Below, piece by piece: positions 10,818-21,495 of a stretch of DNA of 62,890 bases. Every line of letters starts with the position of its first letter. Within the stretch, counting starts at the first letter, position 1. This stretch comes from Acrasis kona (lineage: Eukaryota > Heterolobosea > Eutetramitea > Acrasida > Acrasidae). The translations under genes and the position numbers were made by a program. Below the pieces are notes generated by a model, which was not told the DNA's origin, did no database searches, and worked only from the letters and a program-made list of their open reading frames with translations. The DNA lies in the NCBI GenBank assembly GCA_026419775.2, contig JAOPGA020001174.1, positions 1-62,890 on the forward strand, written 5' to 3'.

Positions 10818-10995
10818 TCCTCACAACCATTATCAACAATTATACAAACACATTATTCTCCTCAAAATACCTTATCAGACCAACAACTTGTGAATACATC
10901 CCCCCAACCATTATCAACAATTGTACAAATACACAAACAAATACACAAACATTACCTCAAAATACCTTGTCAAACGAACAACTTGTAAATACACC
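10818..10995 (+). repeat. Two-copy direct repeat, about 81-95 bp
   Basis: A unit containing ccattatcaacaatt, then ctcaaaatacctt, then caacaacttgt, then aataca occurs twice, with the second copy expanded by a 12-bp internal duplication. It encodes Gln/Ser/Thr-rich peptide in the TTAA element. Confidence 0.7.
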
Positions 10996-11278
10996 CTCAA
11001 TAACATTAAATCAATTATCAAGAAATGCACATGTTCACTAAAATGTAAATTACCCTTATTTACAATCCACACTCCAGCTTATTAAACCAATATCAATAAA
11101 ATCAAAGCCTGTTGGAAGAATTAATCCAACACACCCAGCTGTTATCCCATATCAATACATTCAACCTCCAGTAGAAATACTACCTACCCATGTATTAAAA
11201 GCAACTACAGCTCTGCCAGTAGGAACATCTGTACTTTACAAGAGTGTTAGAGCACAAAAAGCTATTAAGAACAAGTGT

Positions 11279-11560
11279 TTGTTAACTGACTACCAAATTT
11301 ATTCTGTAGAAACACTGGCTCTACAATTGGACCTTCAAATTGCTTGTGATAGAGTTTTTTCCAACAATCAGATTTGTCAAGGACGTATGAATTATCATGG
11401 GAGAAGTGATAAAGGCCATAATACCCAATTGCATTTTGTTTGTAAAGTTTGTAAATTTATAAAAACTATCAACACAGATAGCAAGCATATCTCAACCAAG
11501 CTTAATCAAATTCGATTTAGTCCATTCATTATTCTGAGGCTCCAATTTGTATTGCCTTAA
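11279..11560 (+). pseudogene. Zinc-ribbon-like transposase N-terminal piece
   Basis: The frame contains Ile-Cys-Gln-Gly-Arg, a Gly-Arg-Ser-Asp-Lys-Gly-His segment and Val-Cys-Lys-Val-Cys-Lys, which resembles the zinc-binding front part of some TTAA-type transposases. The open frame extends about 80 codons further left without a start, preceded by a stop near 11038. No catalytic region follows, so only a fragment is present. Kolobok affinity is a guess. Confidence 0.3.
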
Positions 11561-12044
11561 CATTTTAAATCTATTCTCATAGGTGTTTGATGTAGATTGG
11601 TCATTCTTTTGGCTGTTCATAGTATGGATTTAGTAGCAGAGGTGTTTAATGAATTTTAGGTTTTGTGTGTTTTGTAATTTTAATTTTGTCAACCGAAAAC
11701 TTTTCAAAAATTAGATCATGTGTGGAATGAACAGTAAGTATATATGAGAAGTATACATAGTAACTAACTTCTTAAGAATAAGGACCTCTTTGCGTGTTGT
11801 CTACTGTATAGTTTGGTTTAGATTGTATAGGCTCACAAAATTTTCTCCTCTGAATCTGTGGTTGGTAATGTGTATTTGCTGTGGCTGCAGTGAAAGAGGA
11901 GGAGCAGTGTTGTCATTCAACTCTTTATCATTTGTCAATATTTTATTTGAAAATGGATGCCTGGTGGCTAGAACCATTAGAACTCCAACTAACAATTCAT
12001 GGTTCCTACTTTTAACCTGGCCCACCAAAACCTTCACATTTAAG

Positions 12045-12312
12045 GGAAATCTATGCCAAATTTATTTGGGCACATGCAATCCTTTGACTTATAATACCAC
12101 TTGAAAGAGCAGAGCCTATGCCAAAGTTTCAACCTATCATGCCTAGTAAACAATACCTTTAGCCTGCCTATTAAGCATCACTTTTAGCCTATACATTTTG
12201 CGAACAAGTGCGAAGCCTATGCCAAAATTTCAACCCATCATGCCTGGTGAACAACACTTTTAGCCTGTGGATTTTGTCGAGGAGTGCGAAGTCTATGCCA
12301 AATCAATTCGGA
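12045..12312. repeat. Degenerate tandem repeat with a 'ctatgccaaa' core
   Basis: The core ctatgccaaa recurs four times (near 12050, 12116, 12213 and 12293). The two middle copies share about 50 bp, including tttcaacc-atcatgcct-gt-aacaa and tttagcctg. Unit length varies from about 66 to 100 bp. It lies near the right end of the TTAA element and looks like a subterminal repeat block. Confidence 0.65.
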
Positions 12313-12861
12313 CAGATATGATACAAATTATTATACAAGTTTAGAATGAAAAACACATTTATTGGACATGGGCTATGGAAGCACATTATGGCTATAAGAA
12401 TGAATTCTTTGTACTACGCTAAATAAACCATTCAACTTGTTTTGTAAACTGATCTACGGAAATTTTCAGCTTCTATTTTCATTTTAGAAGGCTTTATATT
12501 ATCTGAAACCCCCACCTTAAGGCGAACTGATGTCAATAATGGAGGCAGTAATCGACATGACTTCATTGCTTTTATTGTTGAATTGAGAGCTAATATACAA
12601 GGTCAATTTATTCTTGTTGTTAAAAATGCAAAAATTCATCGTGCGGGGGATGTGATGAATTATTTAATCGATAATGACGTTCCGTTCTTATTCCTCCCAC
12701 CGTATAGCCCCGATTATAACCCAATTGAGCTCTCATTTGGATTTATCAAGAATTACATTCAATATAATGAATTTATTGATGTTGAGGGTATTCAAGTTTT
12801 TTATAAAACAGGGATCAAGCCTGAAAGTTTATTGGTAGTTTACAAAACCCCCGTCAATGGT

Positions 12862-14637
12862 TACCGTATTCTCTCGAAGATTGGAAACATTTAAGCGATG
12901 GAAACTGTTACAATGAGCTGATTTATTACAAATTCAACTTCTCAATCAAAAACTGATCTCAATTTAAAAATAATTTATTTCTACAGATTTGGCCATTTTG
13001 GCAACAGTATAAATAGCAGTTCTTTTTATTTGATCTATCATAAAAACAATGACAAACATCATCTCGAAGATGATTGATGCTATCAAACAAGCAGTTAGTT
13101 ATCCAGGCACGGAGCTGAACTCAATAGTTCCAATCGATGAAGAGCAGCCTCAGTATGTGCTCAAGGAAGAGAAGAAAAGAAAGCCAAAGAGGTACACCTA
13201 TGCTGAGAGGTTGAAGATAATCAAGAGGGCACAAGCTGAAGGGAGAGGTCCTGTTTTACTAGATACAGGCATCACCCCAGGTGCACTGTCTAAGTGGATC
13301 AAAGCAAGAGGTCAAATCTACAACCAAGTCTCCAAAGGAAATGGAAAACTAAAATCGATTAATGCTGGTGCACCAACAATCCTAGGAGGAGAGATTGAGA
13401 AGAGCATTGTGGAACGAATCAGCGTGCTACGTCTTGCTTGTATCAGTGTCAACACCAGATTGGTCCGTATTTTTGCTCTACAGGCTGCCAAAGAAAACGG
13501 AATAAAGAACTTCAAAGCTAGCGAGGGATGGGTGCAGAACTTCAAAAATCGTCACGATCTAGTCATTCGCAAAGGGTCCAAAAAAATTGGAGGAGTTACC
13601 GAAGGAATGTATGAAAAGCTAGAAAAAAGATTACAAGAACTCCACTCTGAAATTCTTCAATATGACATCGATTACGTTGTGAACATTGATGAGACTCCTG
13701 TCCAGTATCAAATTACGTCCGATTATACCCTTGAGAAAAAAGGACAGAAGGAGGTCTTAGTACACACCGATAAAAAGTACAAAACAAGAATCACAGTAGT
13801 ACTCGCCGCCGTATTGCCATTGAAACAAGGAATCCAGCGCACGTATCGCACCACTCCAATGGTTATTGTCCATGGAAAAACTGCTAGGACACTCAAAAGA
13901 CCTCACTTTTCCGACGGTGACGGTGATGGTCTCATCATGAGATTCAACGAGAAAGCATATATGACTTCCGAGCTCTACATCGAATTTTTAAAGAACTTGC
14001 CCCAAGTGCTCCGCTACAGCAAAACCATGATTATTCATGACAACTTCTCTGCCCATAAAACTCCAGGGGTAGTCAATGCAGCAGCAGCAATGAACCTAAG
14101 ATTGTTTTGTTTGGTTGAGAATAGTACAAGCTTGTCGCAGCCACTTGATGTTGGAGTAAATCGCCCATTCAAAGCAAGCCTCAGAAAGTACTACAATGAG
14201 TTTCTTGTAGACAATGTCGAGGAGGGAAAACCACTACCAAAGGTCGGTAAAGGACAGGTGTGTAGGTGGATTCGTAGAGCATGGGACAGTGTATCCGATG
14301 GAACCATCATCAACTCCTTTGGTGCTTGTGGAATTAGTGCCAACGTTATAAACCCTCCACCGGTGTACTGGCGCCAATTGACATCACTCAAAGCAGAGGT
14401 CCTCAAGTCCCGCCTACCAGGAATCTACGAATTGTTAGGAGACACATTCAGCAATTCTGACAGATACAACATCAGTCTCTCTCAAGAAGAGCTAGAAGAT
14501 GCCGACGAGGTTTATGACGAACAGGTCTAAGCGGTCTATCGGAGATAAATATTTATATATGGTTAATAAAATTATGGGTTTTTTTACTTGGAAGTTTCTA
14601 ACTCGCACCATTTTCCATTCTTCAAGAGAATACGGTA
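12862..14637 (+). mobile_element. Complete pogo/Tigger-like DNA transposon with TIRs and TA duplication
   Basis: The left end 12862-12887 (TA followed by CCGTATTCTCTCGAAG) and the right end 14612-14637 are inverted repeats, differing at 2 of 26 positions. Both start with TA, the target-site duplication of the Tc1/mariner/pogo group. The single gene inside has an intact frame, and both ends are present, so the copy looks complete and possibly young. It has a clear host site, the older IS630-type transposase frame. Confidence 0.85.
13049..14530 (+). CDS. pogo/Tigger-like transposase
   Basis: The intact 493-aa protein has a basic N-terminal helix-turn-helix region (about 45-90, Tyr-Ala-Glu-Arg-Leu-Lys-Ile-Ile), a second CENP-B-type DNA-binding region (about 115-175, with Ser-Glu-Gly-Trp-Val-Gln-Asn-Phe) and a DDE_1 catalytic core. 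All three acidic residues are visible: Asn-Ile-Asp-Glu-Thr, Ile-His-Asp-Asn-Phe-Ser-Ala-His and Gln-Pro-Leu-Asp-Val-Gly. The enzyme would excise and insert its own element at TA sites. A TATA-like tataaata at about 13009 precedes the ATG by 40 bp. The frame is uninterrupted, so it may still be active or have recently stopped moving. Confidence 0.88.
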   Translation: MTNIISKMIDAIKQAVSYPGTELNSIVPIDEEQPQYVLKEEKKRKPKRYTYAERLKIIKRAQAEGRGPVLLDTGITPGALSKWIKARGQIYNQVSKGNGKLKSINAGAPTILGGEIEKSIVERISVLRLACISVNTRLVRIFALQAAKENGIKNFKASEGWVQNFKNRHDLVIRKGSKKIGGVTEGMYEKLEKRLQELHSEILQYDIDYVVNIDETPVQYQITSDYTLEKKGQKEVLVHTDKKYKTRITVVLAAVLPLKQGIQRTYRTTPMVIVHGKTARTLKRPHFSDGDGDGLIMRFNEKAYMTSELYIEFLKNLPQVLRYSKTMIIHDNFSAHKTPGVVNAAAAMNLRLFCLVENSTSLSQPLDVGVNRPFKASLRKYYNEFLVDNVEEGKPLPKVGKGQVCRWIRRAWDSVSDGTIINSFGACGISANVINPPPVYWRQLTSLKAEVLKSRLPGIYELLGDTFSNSDRYNISLSQEELEDADEVYDEQV

Positions 14638-14811
14638 TGAACGTGCGTTTTTTGACCTTTTGAAATCAAAATGAGTAGTTAAGGAATACGTTTAAACCAT
14701 AACTGTACAGGAATGTTAAAAATAATTGTTGGATTCTACTCATTTAGGAAGCGCGTAATGGCCAATGTCCAAATTTAATCTTGGTCTCCTCCTCGACGAG
14801 ATCTCAGACAA

Positions 14812-15711
14812 ATGCAAACAGAAATAGCCGAGCATAAGGACGACTTTAAGACAGTCATTGTTAAAGCTTATTATTACGTTGATTCCCTTCTTTCGCTCGA
14901 GCAGAAAATAGAGAGCCAAAGGAGAAATCCTGAATCTAACGAGGAGGTTGGAAAACTGCGCAAGGAACATGTGCTGTTGCAAAAAGAAATAGACGAGCAA
15001 ATAAAGTTAGGCCTATTTAGTAGATCTGCAATCCTCGATGAATACAAAAGGAGAAAAAACAAGAATTGTGGACACAGCACAAGAACTGGACAGGTGTGTT
15101 TAAAATGCTCAGAAAGTGAGAGAAACGCAATACAGTTTAAAGAAGAGCAGGCCAACGAGTGGCTTAGGAAAATAGTTCCAAACAACGACATTACAGTTCT
15201 GTTCTTCTATCGTGGATCATGGTGTGGAAACTGCCCGATATACTTGAGGGAGATTGACCAAATTCTTCCTAAAATAAGAGAGTTTGGAGTAGAAGTGTAT
15301 GGAGTGTGCTCACAGAACAAAACTTACGTAGACGCTATGAAAGATGAAACAAAAGTCTCATTCGAACTCATTTCCAACCCTAAGAACACGCTCGCCCAAA
15401 CATTCGACCTCCCCGTCACCCAAAAAAATGAAAGGGCTTATGAAACAATGGCAAGAATAATTCAATCTGCAATGGGCACAGATGAATCGTATCGTCCATA
15501 CCACGACAATGGCATTTCGCAGCCAGCAGTCGTCGTTCTAACCTCACAAGGACATGTGATTCACAAGTGGGCCACCAACGCCACAATCGACATTGGTTAT
15601 GGAATGTTCGATAGATTACCACCATCCGACGTTCTAGATTTCGTTCGCTGCTACAAGGCATCAGAGGCAGAAAATACATACCATGCGTGCAGAAGACAGA
15701 GCATCATGTAA
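14812..15711 (+). CDS. Thioredoxin-fold peroxiredoxin-like (PRXL2/AhpC-TSA-like) protein
   Basis: The 299-aa protein has a coiled, charged N-terminal region (about 1-110) with a possible metal-binding cluster (Cys-Gly-His, then Cys-Leu-Lys-Cys at about 84-102), followed by a thioredoxin-like domain. The active-site stretch is Phe-Tyr-Arg-Gly-Ser-Trp-Cys-Gly-Asn-Cys-Pro (about 133-143), so both cysteines of a CxxC redox centre are present. Family members are thiol-dependent antioxidant or disulfide-exchange proteins; the exact substrate cannot be told. The ATG at 14812 is the first in frame, because an upstream ATG at 14758 meets a stop quickly. The gene is single-exon, and its stop lies 15 bp from that of the convergent CEBPZ gene. 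Confidence 0.75.
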   Translation: MQTEIAEHKDDFKTVIVKAYYYVDSLLSLEQKIESQRRNPESNEEVGKLRKEHVLLQKEIDEQIKLGLFSRSAILDEYKRRKNKNCGHSTRTGQVCLKCSESERNAIQFKEEQANEWLRKIVPNNDITVLFFYRGSWCGNCPIYLREIDQILPKIREFGVEVYGVCSQNKTYVDAMKDETKVSFELISNPKNTLAQTFDLPVTQKNERAYETMARIIQSAMGTDESYRPYHDNGISQPAVVVLTSQGHVIHKWATNATIDIGYGMFDRLPPSDVLDFVRCYKASEAENTYHACRRQSIM

Positions 15712-15726
15712 TAATTAAAAAACATT

Positions 15727-18714
15727 TTATTTCTTCCTCATGACCTTTCTCTTTGAGTCATTACCTGCAGGTGGGTTCTTTCTCTTCTTTGACTTGACGC
15801 GATCTGGATTTCTTAGTGATTTCTTCTGCGTCTTCTTCTCTGGCTCTTCGTCTTCATCCAAATCCTCCTGTTCATCAGCCCTCTTCAATTCGTCCTCGCC
15901 CTCCTCCAACAAGACGCTCATTTCGTCCTTGCTTGGTCTCGAGCTGTCCTCAATATCACCATCCACCACGTCATATGCAAAGTCCTTCTTTTTCCTCTCG
16001 CCTCTGGCATATGCTCTATCCTCCTCTTCGTCATCAGAGGATGCATACTTCATGAGCAGTTCGTCCACCTTGGTGTCGTCCACGGTGTCCGCTGCTGCAT
16101 TTCGTAAATCAGTGTAACTGTAGGTGGACGATGCATCGTCGTCGTCGTCGTCATCTTCGTCGTCGTCGTCATCATCCACTCTTAATGCTGCCAAATCCTT
16201 ATCCGTTAATTTCCTGTCCGTTTTAATCTTGACCGCCAAATTAGCATTGGGCGCCAATTTCTCTAACGTCTGGTTGTTGTAATCTTGTATGGCGCGTGCG
16301 CTCCTTTCCTTCTCCTTCATGAACTTGAAGAAGAACTTCTCGTCGTCTCTGACCATGTTGATTGGCGTCTTGATCAACTCTTGACTGTTCATGGTCATGA
16401 TGCGTGATGGTGGGTCTCGATTGGCTAGCGTTATGTTTGTTTTTGGAGCGTGCTTGTTTACGACTTGTTTTTGTTTGATTGGTTTGTACATGAACTTGTC
16501 GAGGAAATGTGTGACCGAGAATTCATCTAACGGATTGCCGGTGTAATTTCTGTCCAAGTGCGCGCTTAGAATGTTCGTAGAGAATGCTTGTGCGCTTGGA
16601 TGGAAGTAATCCAGCAGTGCGTTCACTTCCCATAAGCATGAATTATTTGCACCTGATTGTTCTGGTATGATGTGACGTGGATTGTATGCGTATTTGTTTT
16701 CCTTTTCTGTTTGTTGTTCGTCTTGCGTTGATGTTGCTGATGGTTGTTCGGGCGTCTCTTGTGTCGTCGATGCTGATTGTGATTTTTGATTTTTGGTCTT
16801 GACTCCAACAAGTTTGATTTCGTTGCCTTCGAGTTTGAGTTTGTCTGATATTTGTTTGACCTGTGGTTTGGCGTCTTGTTTGATCTCCGATTGGTTGTCG
16901 AATGTTTGTTTGACGTCATCGAACACTTCTTCATCTTCGTCCTAACGAAAAGAATGAATGGATTGCATGAAACGAATGAAATACCTTCAACAGTAGTAAT
17001 CTCTCTGGTTGGTTGATCAGGGACATGACTGCAGGTTTTGCAAGAAGAATGTCACGAAGCACAAGTAACACTGCGCAAGTGTATCCTGGTGTTGAATAGA
17101 AGCAGGTTTGAGCCAACCTCTTGACAAAACTCATCACACGGTCAATGTCTGGATCGTCCACCACGGAACGAACGACCAAGATCAAGAAGGACTGTCTCTT
17201 GTGAGAGTTACGTATTCCCTTGTCTAAAAGTTTCTTGTAGAGCAGGTTGTAGTACTTGGCGATGAGTTTCATGTCGCTGCTCTCCTTGGCGATGGCATTC
17301 AAAACACGAAGACCTTCGAGACTAATCATTAACAATTAAACAACAACAACAACAACAACTCACCTCTTATTGAACTCTGAGTGCTTGCCTATTTTGAATA
17401 ACATGTCAATGTGTTCCTTGTAGGCTCCTGATGGCAATTTCGCAATGCGATATGCTCTGTATATTCCTGCCAAAACAGCTGCCACTAAATTGGCATCAAT
17501 GTCTTTATTTTTGAATTGTATTTCACACACACTCATGTATGCTTCAATCATGATTTGGGCCAACTCTTGATCTACACCCTCAGTAAGGACGATTTTATTT
17601 AAGAATGTTGCACAATAAATTTTATCGCTAACGGTAGCATCAGTCTTGTACAGGTAGTTCGTGGCCTCTCTAATCACATACTTGCGGTCGAGGTCCCTTA
17701 CGTAATGAGGATTATTCGTTCCACTTGCTCCCAAGCTCACAAGCGTGCTCAAGTAATGCATCACTCTTGTTGGTACCTTCGATTCTTTGGCCTGAACGGT
17801 CGTTCCATCCGAAAGTTTGGTCGTGTCTGTGAACTTGTCAATTAAAAGTTTCAGTAGGTAACTTCTTTCTTCGTGTGATCCCTTGATCAAATCACGGACG
17901 GTGCGCACACCGCGGATACGAACGGCTTCTATGGTATTTTCGCATTTATCTTGAATGATGAGGATGAATTCCTTGTACTTCTTCTTGAGTTGGTCTTCAA
18001 AGTATTTTGTAATTAAAACTTGTAACAATGTCTCTTGGTCAACTGTGCTCTTTTTGAGATTCTTTGCTAGACCCATCAACTTGTTTTCACGGAATGCAAC
18101 CAATGTTCTGTCCTTTGGTAATAGATTGTTCATGAACAAATCTTGTGCGGTTTGTGCGGCCAGCTCTGATACTCTGTTGCTATGTGATTTACACAATGAT
18201 AAGAGTTGGTCAAGTAGGTGCAACTTTAGTAAGGGATCCTTGGCGATCAAAAGGGATAGCGCTGCAACTTTATCGCTTGCAGTACCCTTTGTTAGCATCT
18301 GTTTTGGTTAATTTAAATGTGAAATCAATGTTAACATACCTCTTCTTCGAAGGACATGTTAGTGCTTTCGGCATACGCTCTATTTTCGTATTCTTGTACG
18401 GCCTTCTTGTATAATTCTTCTACTTGTGCTACTGTTGGCGAGGCAGCATCATTAGCACCCTCAAATGTGGGTATTGTGTTGTACCACTTGACTGATTCAA
18501 TTTCCTCACTCTTTTTCTGCTGTTCGATTTCTTCTTCATCGTCAACTAAATGTTTTAAAACACCCTTTGGCTTTCTCACTCCATCTTTGTCGATGTTTTC
18601 ATTCTTGTTCTTCTGTTCTCTTAACCGCCTTTGCTCCTTCCTAGATGGCAAAGGCTGTGCACTATGGAATGCCTTTTTTGCTGCCTTGAAGGACCTCTTC
18701 GTCTTGTGTTTCAT
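15727..18714 (-). CDS. CEBPZ: CEBPZ/Noc1 ribosome biogenesis factor
   Basis: Four exons (18714-18340, 18298-17364, 17321-16985, 16941-15727) keep phase across three 41-43-bp introns and give a 953-aa protein. It has the HEAT-like helical body of the CCAAT-binding-factor (CBF) family in the middle, with segments such as Phe-Tyr-Ser-Thr-Pro-Gly-Tyr and Phe-Leu-Asp-Lys-Phe-Met, a run of Asp before the last quarter, and a Lys-rich C-terminus. Noc1/CEBPZ binds Noc2 and pre-60S particles in the nucleolus. Length is close to the yeast and human proteins (about 1,000 aa). The stop codon is embedded in an AATAAA. Confidence 0.85.
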
Positions 18715-18960
18715 ATTGTGTTAACTCAAATTTCGTGTTGAACAAAAATCAAGTTATTTTACAAGAAAATTGAATCATCAAAGAGCATGAAGTGCTTGTT
18801 GAAGACGTAAAATTGGTCGATGAGGAGGGTATTAATTAAATGATCATCAATAAAGTACAGCTCAAATCACTTCAAACCCCTTCACGAAGACTACTTTACA
18901 GAATCATTCTAGGACATAAAAAGTTCGTGATAAATGTTAAATTCATTAATAAGCAAACAC

Positions 18961-19925
<965 letters not shown>

Positions 19926-20168
19926 TGTGAATTTTTGTATGGGTCAACCACAGCATCTAAAACCGTATTAAAATGTAAGAGTTGATTTTAGTGTCGGACA
20001 AGCAAAACAGTTGAAATTGATTGTTGATTTTATCTAATAAACGTTCGACAAGCGTTTGAATATATGATTTTAACAGTTGATCTACACTAGTTGCTGTGTC
20101 CTAAATCTACACTGGGACGATTTTTAACAAGAAAAATTACTGTCAATTTTCATGTTACCAACACTTAT

Positions 20169-20914
20169 TTATTGTAGGAACTTGTGTGTGTCCAATAACG
20201 TCGCCAGCCGCCATTTCCCTTGGCTTGTTTCAAGCCCAATATACTGATCTTTGATATCTTCAATCTTGATGTTTCTTGTGACAGATGCACTGCCATCAAC
20301 TCCAAGCTGATCTGTCTTGACCTTCACTGCTCCTATTTGATGATCAAGAGTAATTTTTCTGATGATTACACTCCTAGGTTTGTTAGTCAAGTACGCAACG
20401 CAACTTACGATGAGTCTTTCAACATGGCTCATCCAGAACTTTTGGAATGCACGTCAAACACGTAACGAAGGAAATTGTGGAACAACAAAATACTTTCAAC
20501 GAATGACACTTTGCATTCATGTATGCGTATAGTAGTCTGTTTACGTTGATTCCACCATAATGTCTACCTTGGTCAAATATATATATGAAAGGCTCTGCGA
20601 ATACGGTTTCTATCCATCTAAACCTGCGTAGAAGTTCTCCGGTATTACTAGTGCACCTTCTGTTAAAATGTAATTGTACGGGTAGTCGATAGTATAATCA
20701 AATCGAATGCTTAGACCAGTTACGTTGGCTAAAATGTTCTGGAGTATGGAACCGACAATGGATTGATCATGATCCACCACCACAATGTCGATGTTTTGGG
20801 TAAATGATACCATGAGTTCCGAGTTGTAGTGCAATAATAAGTTCCATCAAAATCAAAACCAGTAAGTGAGGATAATCTGCTGTCATGCGACGGTGCAGGG
20901 GCACTGTTTGACAT
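20169..20914 (-). pseudogene. Broken gene, possibly an ABC-2-type permease remnant
   Basis: Pieces of coding sequence lie in different frames. One (about 20840-20890) encodes a single hydrophobic helix, the next (20612-20834) encodes Ile-Val-Val-Val-Asp-His-Asp-Gln-Ser and later Leu-Val-Ile-Pro-Glu-Asn-Phe, a layout found after the first membrane helix of ABC-2 permeases. A third frame continues with Phe-Asp-Gln-Gly-Arg-His-Tyr-Gly-Gly-Ile-Asn-Val-Asn. A last frame (20169-20450) encodes an unrecognised 90-residue tail. No GT-AG introns of usual size restore one frame, so about three frame changes are needed. It is decayed, or this stretch has assembly errors. Confidence 0.35.
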
Positions 20915-21495
20915 CAGAAATGTCGCGGTTTATAAATCTCCGAGTTGACTTTTTTGCTCTACATGATTTCTTGGCTGTCTTTTGTTCGCATTGATGAGAA
21001 TACAAACACAACACGCAGTGCTGTATGAGATATATATCAATATGGTGGTAAGCAATACAAAATTTTACTTGATGTCCTGATGTCCGGGGATTCTACTTTT
21101 CAATACACTAATACAAATGAGCTGTGCTCTACCAATACGATACTATAACGGTGTTAGAATGATTAAGTTGAACGTCCTGCTTAGTAGTCATTTTGATTTT
21201 TTGATTAAAGCTTTTCATCTCTTTTAAGTCATATCCTACTTGTATACTTGTATGCTTTGCAGAGTGGCGTCGAACTTGGAGTCGATTCGTTGGGCTTCAT
21301 TTTAGGTATGTCTATAACTAATTTTAATCGTAATAGGTTCTACTGACAAATTCAATGCCATCAGTGCATGTTTAGTCCGAGCATCAAAAAAGTATTTTTT
21401 GCCTCCGCAAATTGACCTTTTTGTGAAATTATTATCTCTTAATAGTTTGGGCGGCATCGTAGATAATGGGCTAACGTGTCTAAAAATCTTCAGCA
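20915..21495. other. Intergenic region upstream of the cyclase gene
   Basis: No firm gene was found. A plus-strand stretch at about 21262-21490 can be read as two short exons (acceptor ttgcag near 21261, donor gtatgt at 21303, acceptor aatag near 21334). It begins Leu-Gly-Val-Asp-Ser-Leu, which resembles an acyl-carrier phosphopantetheine site, but the rest does not fit an ACP. I consider it 5' leader or remnant. Otherwise the region is AT-rich. Confidence 0.3.

Larger units (their letters stand above)
10410..12520. mobile_element. 2.1-kb TTAA-flanked DNA transposon (piggyBac or Kolobok type)
   Basis: The left end TTAAGGTGGGG (10410-10420) is matched by its exact reverse complement at the right end (12510-12520). 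Both ends then carry a similar subterminal hairpin: cttcta...tagaag near 10431-10450 and again near 12468-12490. TTAA at both ends is the target-site duplication typical of piggyBac and Kolobok transposons. Inside are a Pro/Gln-rich frame and a zinc-ribbon-like frame, both interrupted, so the copy is probably non-autonomous or decayed. A piggyBac remnant 4 kb to the left shows that a TTAA-specific family has been present here. Confidence 0.6.
12523..14674 (+). pseudogene. IS630/Tc1-type transposase remnant split by a pogo transposon
   Basis: The left part (12523-12862) encodes the C-terminal DDE_3 region: Asn-Ala-Lys-Ile-His, then Leu-Pro-Pro-Tyr-Ser-Pro-Asp-Tyr-Asn-Pro-Ile-Glu. The usual Asp of the Asp-Asn-Ala box is Lys here, so it could not be active. 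A pogo element then interrupts it at a TA. The flanking sequence after that element (14636-14674) stays in the same frame for 12 codons to a TGA, as expected for a clean TA insertion into an older ORF. The N-terminal half is missing to the left. Confidence 0.65.

Noticed and set aside
10199-12894. Joining the basic ORF at 10199-10381 to the IS630-type frame as one spliced gene across the TTAA element
   Set aside because: The left piece shows no similarity to a Tc1/IS630 N-terminal region, so the two may be unrelated.
15740-16117. Serine-rich plus-strand frame opposite CEBPZ
   Set aside because: It is a mirror of the Asp/Glu/Lys-rich C-terminus of CEBPZ; the minus-strand gene is supported by splicing and family similarity.
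21262-21490. Acyl-carrier-like Leu-Gly-Val-Asp-Ser-Leu site in two possible short plus-strand exons
   Set aside because: The downstream sequence does not look like the remaining helices of an ACP, no start exon was found, and it lies in the likely 5' leader of the cyclase gene.
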